Shown here piece by piece: positions 37,481 through 47,634 of a DNA stretch of 64,000 bases. The notes under the pieces are model-generated. The model ran no database searches and had not been told where the DNA came from. It saw nothing but the letters and a program-made list of their open reading frames with translations. The position numbers and the translations under genes are program-made. The stretch spans positions 1 through 64,000 of the forward strand of contig JACVTC010000171.1 of assembly GCA_016946835.1 (NCBI GenBank). Reading direction: 5' to 3'. The first letter of the stretch is position 1; the number at the start of each line of letters is the position of its first letter. The stretch comes from Neocallimastix lanati (nom. inval.). Lineage: Eukaryota; Neocallimastigomycota; Neocallimastigomycetes; Neocallimastigales; Neocallimastigaceae.

Positions 37481-37671
37481 AATAAAAACACAAAGAAAAA
37501 TATTTTGTTGAGAAAATCACTCATATTTATACTTTTTCCGGAAAAATAGTTTCTTGAATGAAAAAATATAAAAGTTCTTAGAATAAGATTTTAATTGATA
37601 AAAATGAATCATGGTCAATGTAACTAACAATTAGACCATTATTCTGATTTCTGAAATTCTGATACGTTACC
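37480..37671 (-). mobile_element. Decayed gypsy-A-type LTR relic
   Basis: Shares ordered blocks with the gypsy-A LTR: AAGAAAAATATTTT; ATTTATACTTTT then CGGAAAAA; GATTTTAATTGAT then AAAATGAATC; ATGGTCAATGTAACTAAC; and GATACGTTAC near the end. It is shorter and much diverged, so it is an old solo or partial LTR. It still carries the anticodon-side part of the tRNA-like sequence seen in the young LTRs. Confidence 0.65.
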
Positions 37672-38289
37672 ACAGAAAAATACAAATTAATTAATTTATT
37701 ATATAAAATGTTAAATTAGTAAAGATAAAAATGTAATGTACCAGTAATCAATAAGATTTAAGATAATTTAGTATAAAATAGAATAATTAAATAAAAAGTA
37801 ATTGAGTTCTTGATGTTTTTTTATAAGGAATTCTAATTAAAATAAAAATAATAGTTTTAGAGAAATTATAAATTAGTTTATATAGTTAATTCAATAGTTG
37901 AGTAATTACTTATATTTAAATAATAAGAGTTGAGATTCTTCATTTATAAGTAAATTTGTTAATAAAAGATATTAATATATAAATTAAATTGTTAAGAATA
38001 ATTAATAATTATTATATTCAGAGGAATATTATAATAAATCTATAATTGTAATAATTTTTATATAAATAAAATAAATAAATAAATAAATATTTATAAGACT
38101 TAAAAACAAATAATTAAATTTATTATTTGTGTAAATTATTATTCATTAACTTTGAGTTGGAATATATTATTTTATAAATTCCTTATTTGCTCGACCTCAT
38201 TGAAATAAAATAAATAAGAAATTGATAATTAATTACTTATATTGTATCAATTCTTAAATTCGTTACAAAACTAAAGAGAAGGATATAAA
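37672..38289. other. Gene-free AT-rich stretch
   Basis: No open frame or clear repeat; probably decayed retroelement sequence between the relics on either side. Confidence 0.5.
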
Positions 38290-38665
38290 ATTTAATAGTA
38301 AACCGAAAAATAAAATTATCGATAAACAAATAAACAAAAATGACAAAATTGATAAAGAAAAAAAAAAAAAAGAAACGAAAAATTATCAATCAAATGAAGA
38401 AATGAAAATGAAGGACAGATCAACTATATTAGATTTTGAGAGGAAAACAGATTCAGACGATGAAAATGAAAACCATAAGAGAAATAGAATTAATAATATT
38501 GATACAATATTTCTGAAGATTTTTGAAGAAGTTATGAATTCATAAAATGCTAACAAATAGAAAGATGCAATAAACAAAGAATTACAAAATTTATATGGAA
38601 ATAATGTTGTGGAAATTATTAAAACCAAAAATATTACAAAAAACATTAAACCACTCGATGTTAAA
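38290..38665 (+). mobile_element. Ty1/copia relic: linker and start of reverse transcriptase
   Basis: On the plus strand the sequence reads as a charged N/K/D-rich linker, then words such as KDAINKELQNLYGN and KNITKN. These line up with the stretch of copia-A just before its reverse transcriptase (KDAIKREINNMYEQKV...NNIPKD). It is a fossil with several breaks, diverged from copia-A. Confidence 0.6.
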
Positions 38666-38696
38666 ATATAAATAAAAATTATTAATTAAAACTAAA

Positions 38697-38728
<32 letters not shown>

Positions 38729-40497
38729 TAAATACTATTGTTTAATATATCTAAAGAACTTCTATAGTTTATATTAATAATGTAAATTTTTTTTTAAAAA
38801 AAAAAAAATTACAGAAGGAATTATAGAGATATTATTATATAAATATTTGAGTAAATATGTATACTCTATTAATATTATATAATTTTTTCTTGTTTTAGAC
38901 AATTTAAATACAAATAATAATTTTAAATTTCAATAATAGTTTTACTAAAAAGAAAGCTGATCATAAAAAATGAAATATAAAAACTAATGCCATTAAAAAT
39001 AACAACATCGATAATAACAAAAACAACAATAATAATGGTGACAACAATGCTAAAAAAAGTTATCAGCACAATTATGATCCTAATTATTCTAAAAATATAA
39101 TTATAATTCTCATGATATAAAATTATCCGATTTGTTGTTAATAGAAGATGGAAAATATATAAATTTATCTGAATTTGAAACCTACTTATTTAAGTATGGT
39201 AAAAAATATGGAAAGGCTTTAAAATATAAAATACATGAAAAATTTTATATGAAAGATGAAAATCTTTTATGTAATATTAAACATTCAAATAAAAAACAAA
39301 ATAAGATTAAGAAAATAGAATATTCAACTATATATCATCCGAACTTCAATAGAAAGCAAAAAGAAAAATATTTAATAAAAAAAAATTAAAGAAATTAATA
39401 TTAACAATTCCATAAATCATTCATTAATAAGTAATTTAAATAATAAATATAGAAATAGAAATAAAGAAATGTCTAAATTAAGTAATTACTATGATGATAA
39501 TAGTAGAGAGAGTATTAAATATGAATAATAAAATTTATAGAACTAAATCCACATCAAATTCTGATTCTCATTCTGATACATCCGAAAATTATAAATAAAT
39601 GAATAAAAATTATAATGATAAATTGAGGGAAAATGTTGAAATATTAAATTCTAAAGAGTATATGAATAATCATAACAACAAGATACTATTGAAAAAAGAA
39701 AAATTTCAGAAGATGAAAAAGATTTTCCAATATTTAAATATTTCTTTTATCCAGGATGGTATCATTATCAAAGATATTATACTAATGATCTAAATATTTA
39801 TAATACTAATAATGATAATTCAGATAATGGAAACGATAGGTAATTTTTATTAGAAATAATTAAATTAATATTAAAGTAATTATTATTAATATTTTTAATT
39901 TATTATTAACTCAAATAAAAAATATATAATATATTTTATAATTATAATATATAAAGTCAGGAAATTAAAGATGTTTATATTGATGATGAAGCTTTAAAAA
40001 AACTTATTGAATAAAGAAAACAAAATATAAAAATAAAAATAAGAAAAAAAATTTTTAAAAGAATTTTTTTAAAAGAATTATTTATAGTATCATTTGAAAC
40101 AAATAATTGTAAAAAATTCATCAATTGTTGATAAATCTTCATTTTAATAATAATTTCAGGTGTTAGTGAAGATTCCAGAGAAAAACAAATAGATGATTTT
40201 GTATGAAAGAAAATAAAATTCCTAAGTATTGATAAAGTGAAAAACCGTATTTTAATAAGAAAAACATAAATTATGTAGGATGAATAGTCACAAAAAGAAA
40301 TTGTATTAAAATTTGGTATGAGAAAAGTAATGTTATAAATTTAAAACCTACAAAATAAATTTTAGAAAAGTATTATTAAATTATAAAGTATCATTTAAAT
40401 GTTATGTATAATATTATTGGCTTTGATAAAAAAAAAGATTGTCTCTATTAAAGAGATAAAAAAAATAATAAAATAACAAAATAACAAAATAACAAAA

Positions 40498-40528
<31 letters not shown>

Positions 40529-40590
40529 AAATAAATAATAAAATAATTATAATTATAATTATTAAAATTATTATAATTATTGTAATAATA
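38666..40590 (+). other. Decayed coding-like stretch, identity unknown
   Basis: Two modest open frames on the plus strand, 39132-39389 and 39599-39793, encode Lys/Asn/Tyr-rich peptides (for example ISEFETYLFKYG-like and NIKHSNKKQNK). They lie in Asn/Asp-rich sequence similar in style to the low-complexity linkers of the retroelements here. I recognise no domain. They may be decayed retroelement linkers or a lost host gene. The rest of the stretch is A/T simple sequence. Confidence 0.3.
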
Positions 40591-40592
40591 AT

Positions 40593-40789
40593 TGTTAAGA
40601 GTCAGGAATTTATGGTTTATAATTATGTCAATTTTATTAATATATTTTATGATAAAGAGTTACTAACACTTAATTATTCTAAATTAAATGCTTTTATATT
40701 AATACATTGTGGCTTATTCATTAATTATATTACAATATGTTTCAATACATTTGAAGCTTATTTTTATATACATTTTACAAATTTTAACA
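40593..40789 (-). mobile_element. copia-B-type LTR relic
   Basis: About 197 bp, from TGTTAAGAGTCAGG to TTTTAACA. It aligns along its length with the 206-bp LTR of copia-B (62100-62305), sharing GATAAAGAGTTACTA then CACTTAATTATTC and AATTAAATGCTTTTATATTA. A pyrimidine stretch TTCCACCTT follows, which in reverse complement fits a polypurine tract, so this would be the 3' LTR of a minus-strand copy. It is older than copia-B. Confidence 0.7.
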
Positions 40790-40800
40790 TTCCACCTTAA

Positions 40801-41412
40801 TGTAACGAATCCTAAAATTTGGTATGGTTCATATAGTTTTAGGAATATAATAATAATTAACACAAATAATAAAATTACAATAAAAAAATTTATTTTAAAA
40901 TCAATATTTATTTATTTAAATTTATAAAAGAAAAATAATAATATAATTATTTATTTTAATAAAAGTAAGTTATTGATTATATTTTATTTCACTAAAAATT
41001 ACATGTATTTATATTTTTTTATCAAATTAAAATTTGTAAAGCCTAACTATTTTTTTAATAAACTAATTACTAATTATTTTTATAAATGAAACATTTAAAT
41101 TGAAATTGAATTATTATTTTAGTTAATAATATTATTGTTATAAATAGTAGTTATATATTATTGAATTATTAATTATTTAATAATAGTTTAATATTAATAT
41201 ATATCAAATAAAAATAAAGAGATTATACAGAATATTTTAATTGTGGTTTAGTTAAATTTAGTAATTAAAAATAAATTTAAATTGATAACGAAAATTTTAA
41301 TAACTAATTAAATAGATTTGATTATTTTCAATATAACATATTATAAAAGAAATATAATATTAATATATTAAGTGGGCAAGGACAATATTCTTGGCTAAAG
41401 ATTTTTATTACA
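40801..41412 (-). mobile_element. gypsy-B-type LTR relic
   Basis: Starts TGTAACGAATCC and ends near TTTTATTACA, about 612 bp against 625 bp for gypsy-B LTRs. Shared blocks include AATTACATGTATTTATATTT and the TAATAAAAGTAAG region. It is diverged, with no clear target duplication, so it is an old solo LTR set against the copia-type relic to its left. Confidence 0.6.
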
Positions 41413-41878
41413 TTATAATGGAATCGGATCGATAATTCAAAAAGGAATTATAAGTTAATTGGTGATTTATGTAAAGATGTGATTATCCCAATCACATTTT
41501 AAATTAAAAATTTTTCTTGTGTAATTCAAAAATGTAAATTATTCTTTGATTTATAAAATAATAAGCAAAGTAAATAAATCATATGAACTAAAATTTTGAA
41601 TTATATTCATAAGCCACAAGATAAAATTTTAATGTAATAATTTTTATAAAATTCAATTCTGAGAAAATTATTGTTGTAAAATAATTTAAATGAATTAATT
41701 AAAGTTTAAAACAAAAAAATTAATAATTTAATTTGTGAAAATTAAGTTTCAAAATTTAATCATGACTCCTTTAACATTGTTTTTAAGGGGAGAGCGCGTT
41801 TCGGAACCGCACGTGAATATATATAAGCCACATGTTGAGATGGCGTATTATATATAAATTTTTTTATATAAATAAATA

Positions 41879-42120
41879 TGTTAAGTATTAGCTACATTAT
41901 AATTATACATTATACATTGTAATATTAATACGCCACAATTAACCACATTATGAATACATTAGTTATTAGATAGTTATTAAATAGTTATTATAAATCATAT
42001 TTATTATATTTTGTTAAACTGTAATATTCTTTATTATGTAATATTCATATAATTAAATATAAATAAATAAATGCCATATTAACTATAAAAAATTGTTAGA
42101 TTTCAGTTACATTCTTAACA
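41879..42120 (+). repeat. copia-A 5' LTR
   Basis: 242 bp, TGTTAAGTATTAGC to CATTCTTAACA. Pairs with 46527-46780. Confidence 0.92.
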
Positions 42121-42135
42121 GATTAAGAGTCTCAC
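42121..42135 (+). other. copia-A primer-binding site, tRNA-Lys(CUU) anticodon half
   Basis: Fifteen bases directly inside the 5' LTR. The reverse complement, GTGAGACTCTTAATC, reads like the anticodon stem-loop of a tRNA-Lys with anticodon CTT (stem TGAGA, loop CTCTTAA). The copia-B site is the same with one base changed at the far end. Use of a tRNA half cut in the anticodon loop is known for Drosophila copia and yeast Ty5 with initiator Met. The Lys match is from memory of tRNA sequences. Confidence 0.6.
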
Positions 42136-42328
42136 TTACGCTAATGAGCTATTAGCTATAAAAATACAAAAATTAAATTAAACAAGCTTGTTATAATTAA
42201 AATATTAAATAAATAATTTAAAAATTTACAAATTCAAAATTAATGAAATTAGATTTCAAAATTAAAAATTTCAAAATTTAAATTTTTTTTTTTAAAATTA
42301 ATTAAAATTCAAAATTCTAAATTCCAAA

Positions 42329-43510
42329 ATGGAAACTGACAAATCTAAAAATTCAGGAAAATCTAAAGAATCATCAACTTCACAAAACTATAATTATGAA
42401 AGTGAAGAACATGAAATTCAAGATTACGAAAATGATGATTTTAATTTTTTGAAAGACTTTGAAGAAAATGTAAACAAACAAAATAATATTTCAAAGTCAA
42501 AAAGAAAACACATTGAAGAAAATTTAAATGACTTAGAAGAAAATATCAACAAACAATCCTCAATCTTAGATAGAAACACAAAGAATTTTATTAAAAGATT
42601 AAACAGAGTCAACGAAAAACTCATGAGAAGAAAGAAGTCAGATATGATAAATAAATCGATTTTTAATTATCAAAATTTTAAATTAACTACAGAAAACTTT
42701 CCAAGATGGTATAGAGCCCTCAAACGTCACTCAACGGCATTTGATCTTATTGACTGCATCAAAAATGACATAGATATTACAGAAATGGATGATGATGAAA
42801 TCAAAGAAGACTGTGCGACCCAAACCATCATCGAAAGCAGCTTAGATTCAACTACCGCCGAACTTATTGAAGGATGTGAAACCGCCTATGAAATGATTAT
42901 AAGATTAGAAAGTTACTTCTTGCAGGTTGGACCTTCAAAATTATATCAAATTGAATACCAAATCAAGAAACTAGAGGTCGAAAATAACGATATAAAACTC
43001 TATATAAACAAATTAAATTACTTGTTTCAACTTCACGATAAGGAATCAAAAAGATGTGAAAAAACAAAATTAGACGAAGAAACTAAAATTTTACTTTCAG
43101 CTGAAGAAATTGTTAAATTTGGAGTTCCTCCAGTACTTTTAGTCGAATTTAAAACCTTTGAAGAATTAAAAGAACGAATAGCCTTGACTAGTGTTTTTAT
43201 TAAAAAATACAAAGACATAAAGAAAATTGACTATAGCAACGAAACTACACAAGAGCTTTCGGTTAATAAAGTTAGAAATGGTAAATTACCATATAAATTT
43301 AAAAATGACTCTGATAAAGATAAAGAAAAAGAAAAATATTGTCACATTTGCCATAAACACGGACACACTACCGATGAATGTTTTTTAAATCCTAGAAGAA
43401 AAGATAGAAGAAATAATAAAAATCCTTCAAAGAAAACATCAGACACCAAGAAAGAAGCAACACAACAAGAAACAATTCAAAAAACAAAAATTATCGTTCC
43501 AATAATATAG
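42329..43510 (+). CDS. copia-A gag
   Basis: 393 codons from ATG. The N-terminal quarter is charged and probably coiled coil. A copia gag core follows (FPRWYRALKRHSTAFDLIDC, about residues 125-150; AELIEGCETAYEMIIRLESY). A CCHC zinc knuckle (CHICHKHGHTTDEC) lies near residue 340, with a basic tail after it. It would form the shell of the virus-like particle and bind element RNA. Confidence 0.85.
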   Translation: METDKSKNSGKSKESSTSQNYNYESEEHEIQDYENDDFNFLKDFEENVNKQNNISKSKRKHIEENLNDLEENINKQSSILDRNTKNFIKRLNRVNEKLMRRKKSDMINKSIFNYQNFKLTTENFPRWYRALKRHSTAFDLIDCIKNDIDITEMDDDEIKEDCATQTIIESSLDSTTAELIEGCETAYEMIIRLESYFLQVGPSKLYQIEYQIKKLEVENNDIKLYINKLNYLFQLHDKESKRCEKTKLDEETKILLSAEEIVKFGVPPVLLVEFKTFEELKERIALTSVFIKKYKDIKKIDYSNETTQELSVNKVRNGKLPYKFKNDSDKDKEKEKYCHICHKHGHTTDECFLNPRRKDRRNNKNPSKKTSDTKKEATQQETIQKTKIIVPII

Positions 43511-43839
43511 AAGGAATTAAAAATACTACTGATTTAGAAGATTCTGATGAACCTAGCGAAGATGAAATTTTCACTGGATTTTCAGGAAATATTAATGTTA
43601 ATGCTGTTCCCAACGATACTCCTACATTTAATCAAAAGAAAGAACCAACAAGATGGATTATTGACAGCGGTACCTCATTAAATTTAACAAAGGAAGAAAA
43701 AGACTTAGATGATACCAAAACTGTCAACAACAAATTTATCACCTATCCTGACGGAAAATCTGACAAAATTGTAAAAGTAGGAACATATAATGGTGCTATT
43801 AAAAATTTCGATTTCAAACTCTCAAAAGTCCACAAATTA

Positions 43840-46353
43840 ATGAATAATACTACTGAATTTACAATTAAAACTTTAAAAACCGACAATGGAACCGAATACA
43901 CAAATGAAAATTTCAACAAGTACCTTTCCGAAAATGGTATAAAATTAATTCATTCAACTCCTGGCTACCCACAACAAAATGGTCGTTCAGAAAGAATTAA
44001 TCAAACTCTTAATAATTGTGCAACCACGCTACTTAATTCTGCCAAATTACCTCTTAATTTTTGGGATTCTGCTATTCTATGCGCATGTCGTTTATATAAC
44101 CTTAATCCTTATCAAGGTAATAATTCAAAAATCCCAGATGAAGTTTTCTTCAACAAACCTATTGATATTTCACACTTACGTGTTTTTGGTTGCAGAGTAT
44201 ATTTCTATAATAATCATAAAAAGAATAAATTTGAAAATAATTCTAAACCTGGAATTTTTCTTGGTTATGCTTCGGACTCTACTGGTTATCGTATTTTAGA
44301 TTTATCTTCCAACTGTATTGTATCAGCTAGAGACGTTTATTTCTTGGAAAATATTCCTGGAACTATTAATACTACCTTTCTATCAGAAGAATATATTAAT
44401 TCTATTTTTCCTTCGAATTATTCAATTGAGGGGGAAAAAGGCAGTTATGATCAATTAAATAATTCAAATAATTCAAATAATAACAACCGAGAAATTATTA
44501 ATGGCAATAATAAAATTATATTAAACAATAACAACAATAACATTAATAACAATATTAATAATAATATGAATTTGAATAAAAAACATGAAAACTTAAACAC
44601 AAATCAAAACTCTGATATATTAATTGATAAAAGTTCAAACAACAATTTAAATAATTCTAATAGTAATGATATGGCTATAAATATTCAAGATAATAACAAA
44701 AATAATTTAGAAAATAATGAAATGGAAAATACCGATACTCATAAAAATAATAACAAAAGAAAATTCATTGATTTAAATGAAAAAGAAAATACAAATGATA
44801 ATGAACAATTAACAATAAAGAAAAACAAAGTATTACTAATTAAAACAGTTAATCCCAAGAGTTATGATGAAGCAATAAATTCTAACGATTCAAATAAATG
44901 GAAAGATGCAATTAAAAGAGAAATCAATAATATGTATGAACAAAAAGTAATGAGAACAGTTAATAATATTCCTAAAGATACTACTTTAATTGATACTAGA
45001 TGGGTATTTACTACTAAAGATAATGGTGTTAAAAGAGCAAGATTAGTTGCTCGTGGATTCAAACAGAGAAAAGGTGTTAACTATACATCAACATATTCAC
45101 CAACAATTGAAGCAGATAGTTTAAGAATTGCAATTGCCATCGCATCACAATACAAATGGAACTTAAGACAAATGGATATAAAAGCAGCTTATTTAAATGC
45201 CAAATTAGAAGAAGAAATATACGTGGACATACCAGAAGGAGATAAAAATTATAATTCTGGAAAATATTGGATATTAAATAAGGCTCTATATGGTTTGAAA
45301 CAAGCCGGAAGACAATGGTATAAAGAAATATCAAGTTATTTAAAAAATATTGGCTTAAAACAATTGAGTATTGATCAATGTTTATTTACAAAATATCACA
45401 ATGGAAATTTATGTGCTATATTATGTCTTTATGTTGATGATATCTTACTTACTGGAGAAGATAAAGAAATTAAATATATAAGCAATAAATTAAAAGAAAA
45501 ATATAAAATTTCAAAAGACACGGAAGCTAACAAAATTATAGGAATAAATATTTTTAAAACTGAAGAAGGATATAAAATTAATCAACAAGACTACATTGAA
45601 AAATTAATTAAGAATTACAAAATGAATAAGACAAAACCAATTAACAACCCATGTAGAAAAATTACTTTAGAAGAAAGAGAAAATTCAACACCAGTAAACG
45701 TAACAGATTATAAATCTATTATTGGCGCTTTATTATTTGTTTCAACAAAAACAAGACCAGACATCTCATTTGCAGTTAATCAAGCTGCAAGACACGCCGA
45801 AAACCCAACAAAAGTTGATCTAAAATCAGCATTGATGATCTTAAGATATTTAAAATCTACTAAAGAAAAATCTATTTATTACTATGGAAGTAAAAATTTA
45901 ATTGCCTACTCAGACGCTGATTTCGCTGGCGATGAAGAAACAAGAAAATCTACCAGTGGATACATTTTCTTATTTGGAAAAAGTCCAATTTCATGGAAAT
46001 CTGAAACTCAGAAGAGCATCACATTATCAACCACTGAAGCAGAATATGTTGCATTAACTGAATGTGCAAAACAAGGAATGAAATTAAAGAAATTACTAAA
46101 AGAAATATTCAATAAAGAAATTAATTTAAAAATTAAAGTTGATAATAAATCTTGTAATAATATCGCTGAAAATGAAAATACAAAAGGTAGATGTAAACAC
46201 ATGGACATTGATTACAAATACATTCAAGAGAAAATAAATAGAAAAGAAATAAATTTAGAACATATATCCTCCGATACTATGTTAGCTGATCCTTTAACTA
46301 AAGTGATATCTGGACCAAAAATGAAATGTTTTACTGATTTTATTTTCAATTAA
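43840..46353 (+). CDS. copia-A pol (integrase part, reverse transcriptase, RNase H)
   Basis: 837 codons. The first 200 residues are the later part of the integrase core (TDNGTEY; TPGYPQQNGRSERINQ; FGCRVYF; KPGIFLGYA). A linker of about 150 residues, very rich in Asn, follows. The reverse transcriptase comes next (TRWVFTTKDNG, VARGFKQRKGVNY, LRQMDIKAAYLNA, YGLKQAGRQWY, catalytic LYVDDILLTG). RNase H is last (AYSDADFAGDEETRKSTSGY, ITLSTTEAEYVAL, ending MLADPLTKVI). Integrase upstream of reverse transcriptase is the Ty1/copia order. The Asn-rich linker runs over an AAT/AAC microsatellite. Confidence 0.9.
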   Translation: MNNTTEFTIKTLKTDNGTEYTNENFNKYLSENGIKLIHSTPGYPQQNGRSERINQTLNNCATTLLNSAKLPLNFWDSAILCACRLYNLNPYQGNNSKIPDEVFFNKPIDISHLRVFGCRVYFYNNHKKNKFENNSKPGIFLGYASDSTGYRILDLSSNCIVSARDVYFLENIPGTINTTFLSEEYINSIFPSNYSIEGEKGSYDQLNNSNNSNNNNREIINGNNKIILNNNNNNINNNINNNMNLNKKHENLNTNQNSDILIDKSSNNNLNNSNSNDMAINIQDNNKNNLENNEMENTDTHKNNNKRKFIDLNEKENTNDNEQLTIKKNKVLLIKTVNPKSYDEAINSNDSNKWKDAIKREINNMYEQKVMRTVNNIPKDTTLIDTRWVFTTKDNGVKRARLVARGFKQRKGVNYTSTYSPTIEADSLRIAIAIASQYKWNLRQMDIKAAYLNAKLEEEIYVDIPEGDKNYNSGKYWILNKALYGLKQAGRQWYKEISSYLKNIGLKQLSIDQCLFTKYHNGNLCAILCLYVDDILLTGEDKEIKYISNKLKEKYKISKDTEANKIIGINIFKTEEGYKINQQDYIEKLIKNYKMNKTKPINNPCRKITLEERENSTPVNVTDYKSIIGALLFVSTKTRPDISFAVNQAARHAENPTKVDLKSALMILRYLKSTKEKSIYYYGSKNLIAYSDADFAGDEETRKSTSGYIFLFGKSPISWKSETQKSITLSTTEAEYVALTECAKQGMKLKKLLKEIFNKEINLKIKVDNKSCNNIAENENTKGRCKHMDIDYKYIQEKINRKEINLEHISSDTMLADPLTKVISGPKMKCFTDFIFN

Positions 46354-46434
46354 AAAAAAAAAAAAAATTTTATTATTAAAAATTTACTATAAAAAAAAAA
46401 TAAAAAAAAAAAAATTTTATTATTAAAAATTTAC

Positions 46435-46477
<43 letters not shown>

Positions 46478-46526
46478 TTAAAACTTTATTTTTTATATTA
46501 TTACCAAATGCATAATGTAGGGGGAA
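46354..46526 (+). repeat. A-rich 3' region of copia-A
   Basis: Two to three copies of a block with TTTTATTATTAAAAATTTAC separated by growing A runs (the longest near 46441-46471), then the purine tract abutting the 3' LTR. Confidence 0.7.
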
Positions 46527-46780
46527 TGTTAAGTATTAGCTACTTTATAATTATACATTATACATTGTAATATTAATACGCCACAATTAACCACATTATG
46601 AATACATTAGTTATTAGATAGTTATTAAATAGTTATTATAAATCTTATTTATTATATTTTGTTAAACTGTAATATTCTTTATTATGTAATATTCATATAA
46701 TTAAATATAAATAAATAAAAGCCATATTAACTATAAATAATCATAATTGAAATTGTTAGATTTCAGTTACATTTTTAACA
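46527..46780 (+). repeat. copia-A 3' LTR
   Basis: 254 bp; pairs with 41879-42120. Confidence 0.92.
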
Positions 46781-46999
46781 AAATAATTAAATAATAATTA
46801 AATATGTTAAGAATTAAGAATTTAGGTTTTATAATTATGTCAACTTTATTAATATATTTTTGTGATAAAGAGTTACTAGCACTTAATTATTCTAAATTAA
46901 ATGCTATTATATTAATACATTATGGCTAATACATTATTTATATTACATTACATTTTATTACATTAATCTCATATTCACATATTATAACATCATATTCAC

Positions 47000-47624
47000 T
47001 GTAATGAATCCGTCAATAAAAAAAACAGATTATAACAATAAAAAAAAACACTACAATTTAAACAAATAAAATTAAAGTAATTTCTTTTATTAATAAATTC
47101 TTTTATTAATTATAAACTTCTTTTATGTTATTAACTGTAAAATAGTTAATAACTAATACATCGATTAAATTAAGAAAAATTACATGTATTTATATTTTTT
47201 CTTATTACAATATTAATATATGATGTTATTTAATAATATATATAAAACTATTTATTTATAAACAAAAGATTTTTTAATTAATAATTTTTTATTATTTATT
47301 AATTTACTAAAACTAAAATTAATTTTTTAAACTCTTTATTTTATTTATTATTTTAATACTTATAATAATTTTAATTATATATTTAATATTGAAAAACTAT
47401 TTTTATAAATATTAACTATTTAAGATTATTCCTAAATTAATATTTAACTATTTAAAACTAAACTAAATTAACTAAACTAATTAAAAAATATTTTCAATTA
47501 AAAAAATAATTAAATTTTATTTCAATAAATTTTATATTAAAAAAATAATTCATATACATTAAATAAATTAATTGTACGAAAAATTAAGCTATTTAATGTA
47601 TTAAAGATTTATTAAATCTTTACA
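47000..47624 (-). repeat. gypsy-B 3' LTR
   Basis: 625 bp, TGTAATGAATCC to ATCTTTACA in window orientation; partner of 53171-53795. Confidence 0.93.
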
Positions 47625-47634
47625 ATCTCGCCCT

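Larger units (their letters stand above)
41879..46780 (+). mobile_element. Ty1/copia element copia-A
   Basis: LTRs at 41879-42120 (242 bp) and 46527-46780 (254 bp) start TGTTAAG and end TTAACA. They differ by one 12-bp indel and about four substitutions, so the insertion is fairly recent. The target duplication is AAATA (41874-41878, 46781-46785). The primer-binding site GATTAAGAGTCTCA follows the 5' LTR directly, and a GTAGGGGGAA purine tract precedes the 3' LTR. Gag, protease, part of the integrase, reverse transcriptase and RNase H are recognisable. The element is incomplete (about two breaks). Confidence 0.9.

Noticed and set aside
40612-40927. Two 60-70 codon plus-strand frames
   Set aside because: They lie within the copia-B-type LTR relic and the gypsy-B-type LTR relic.
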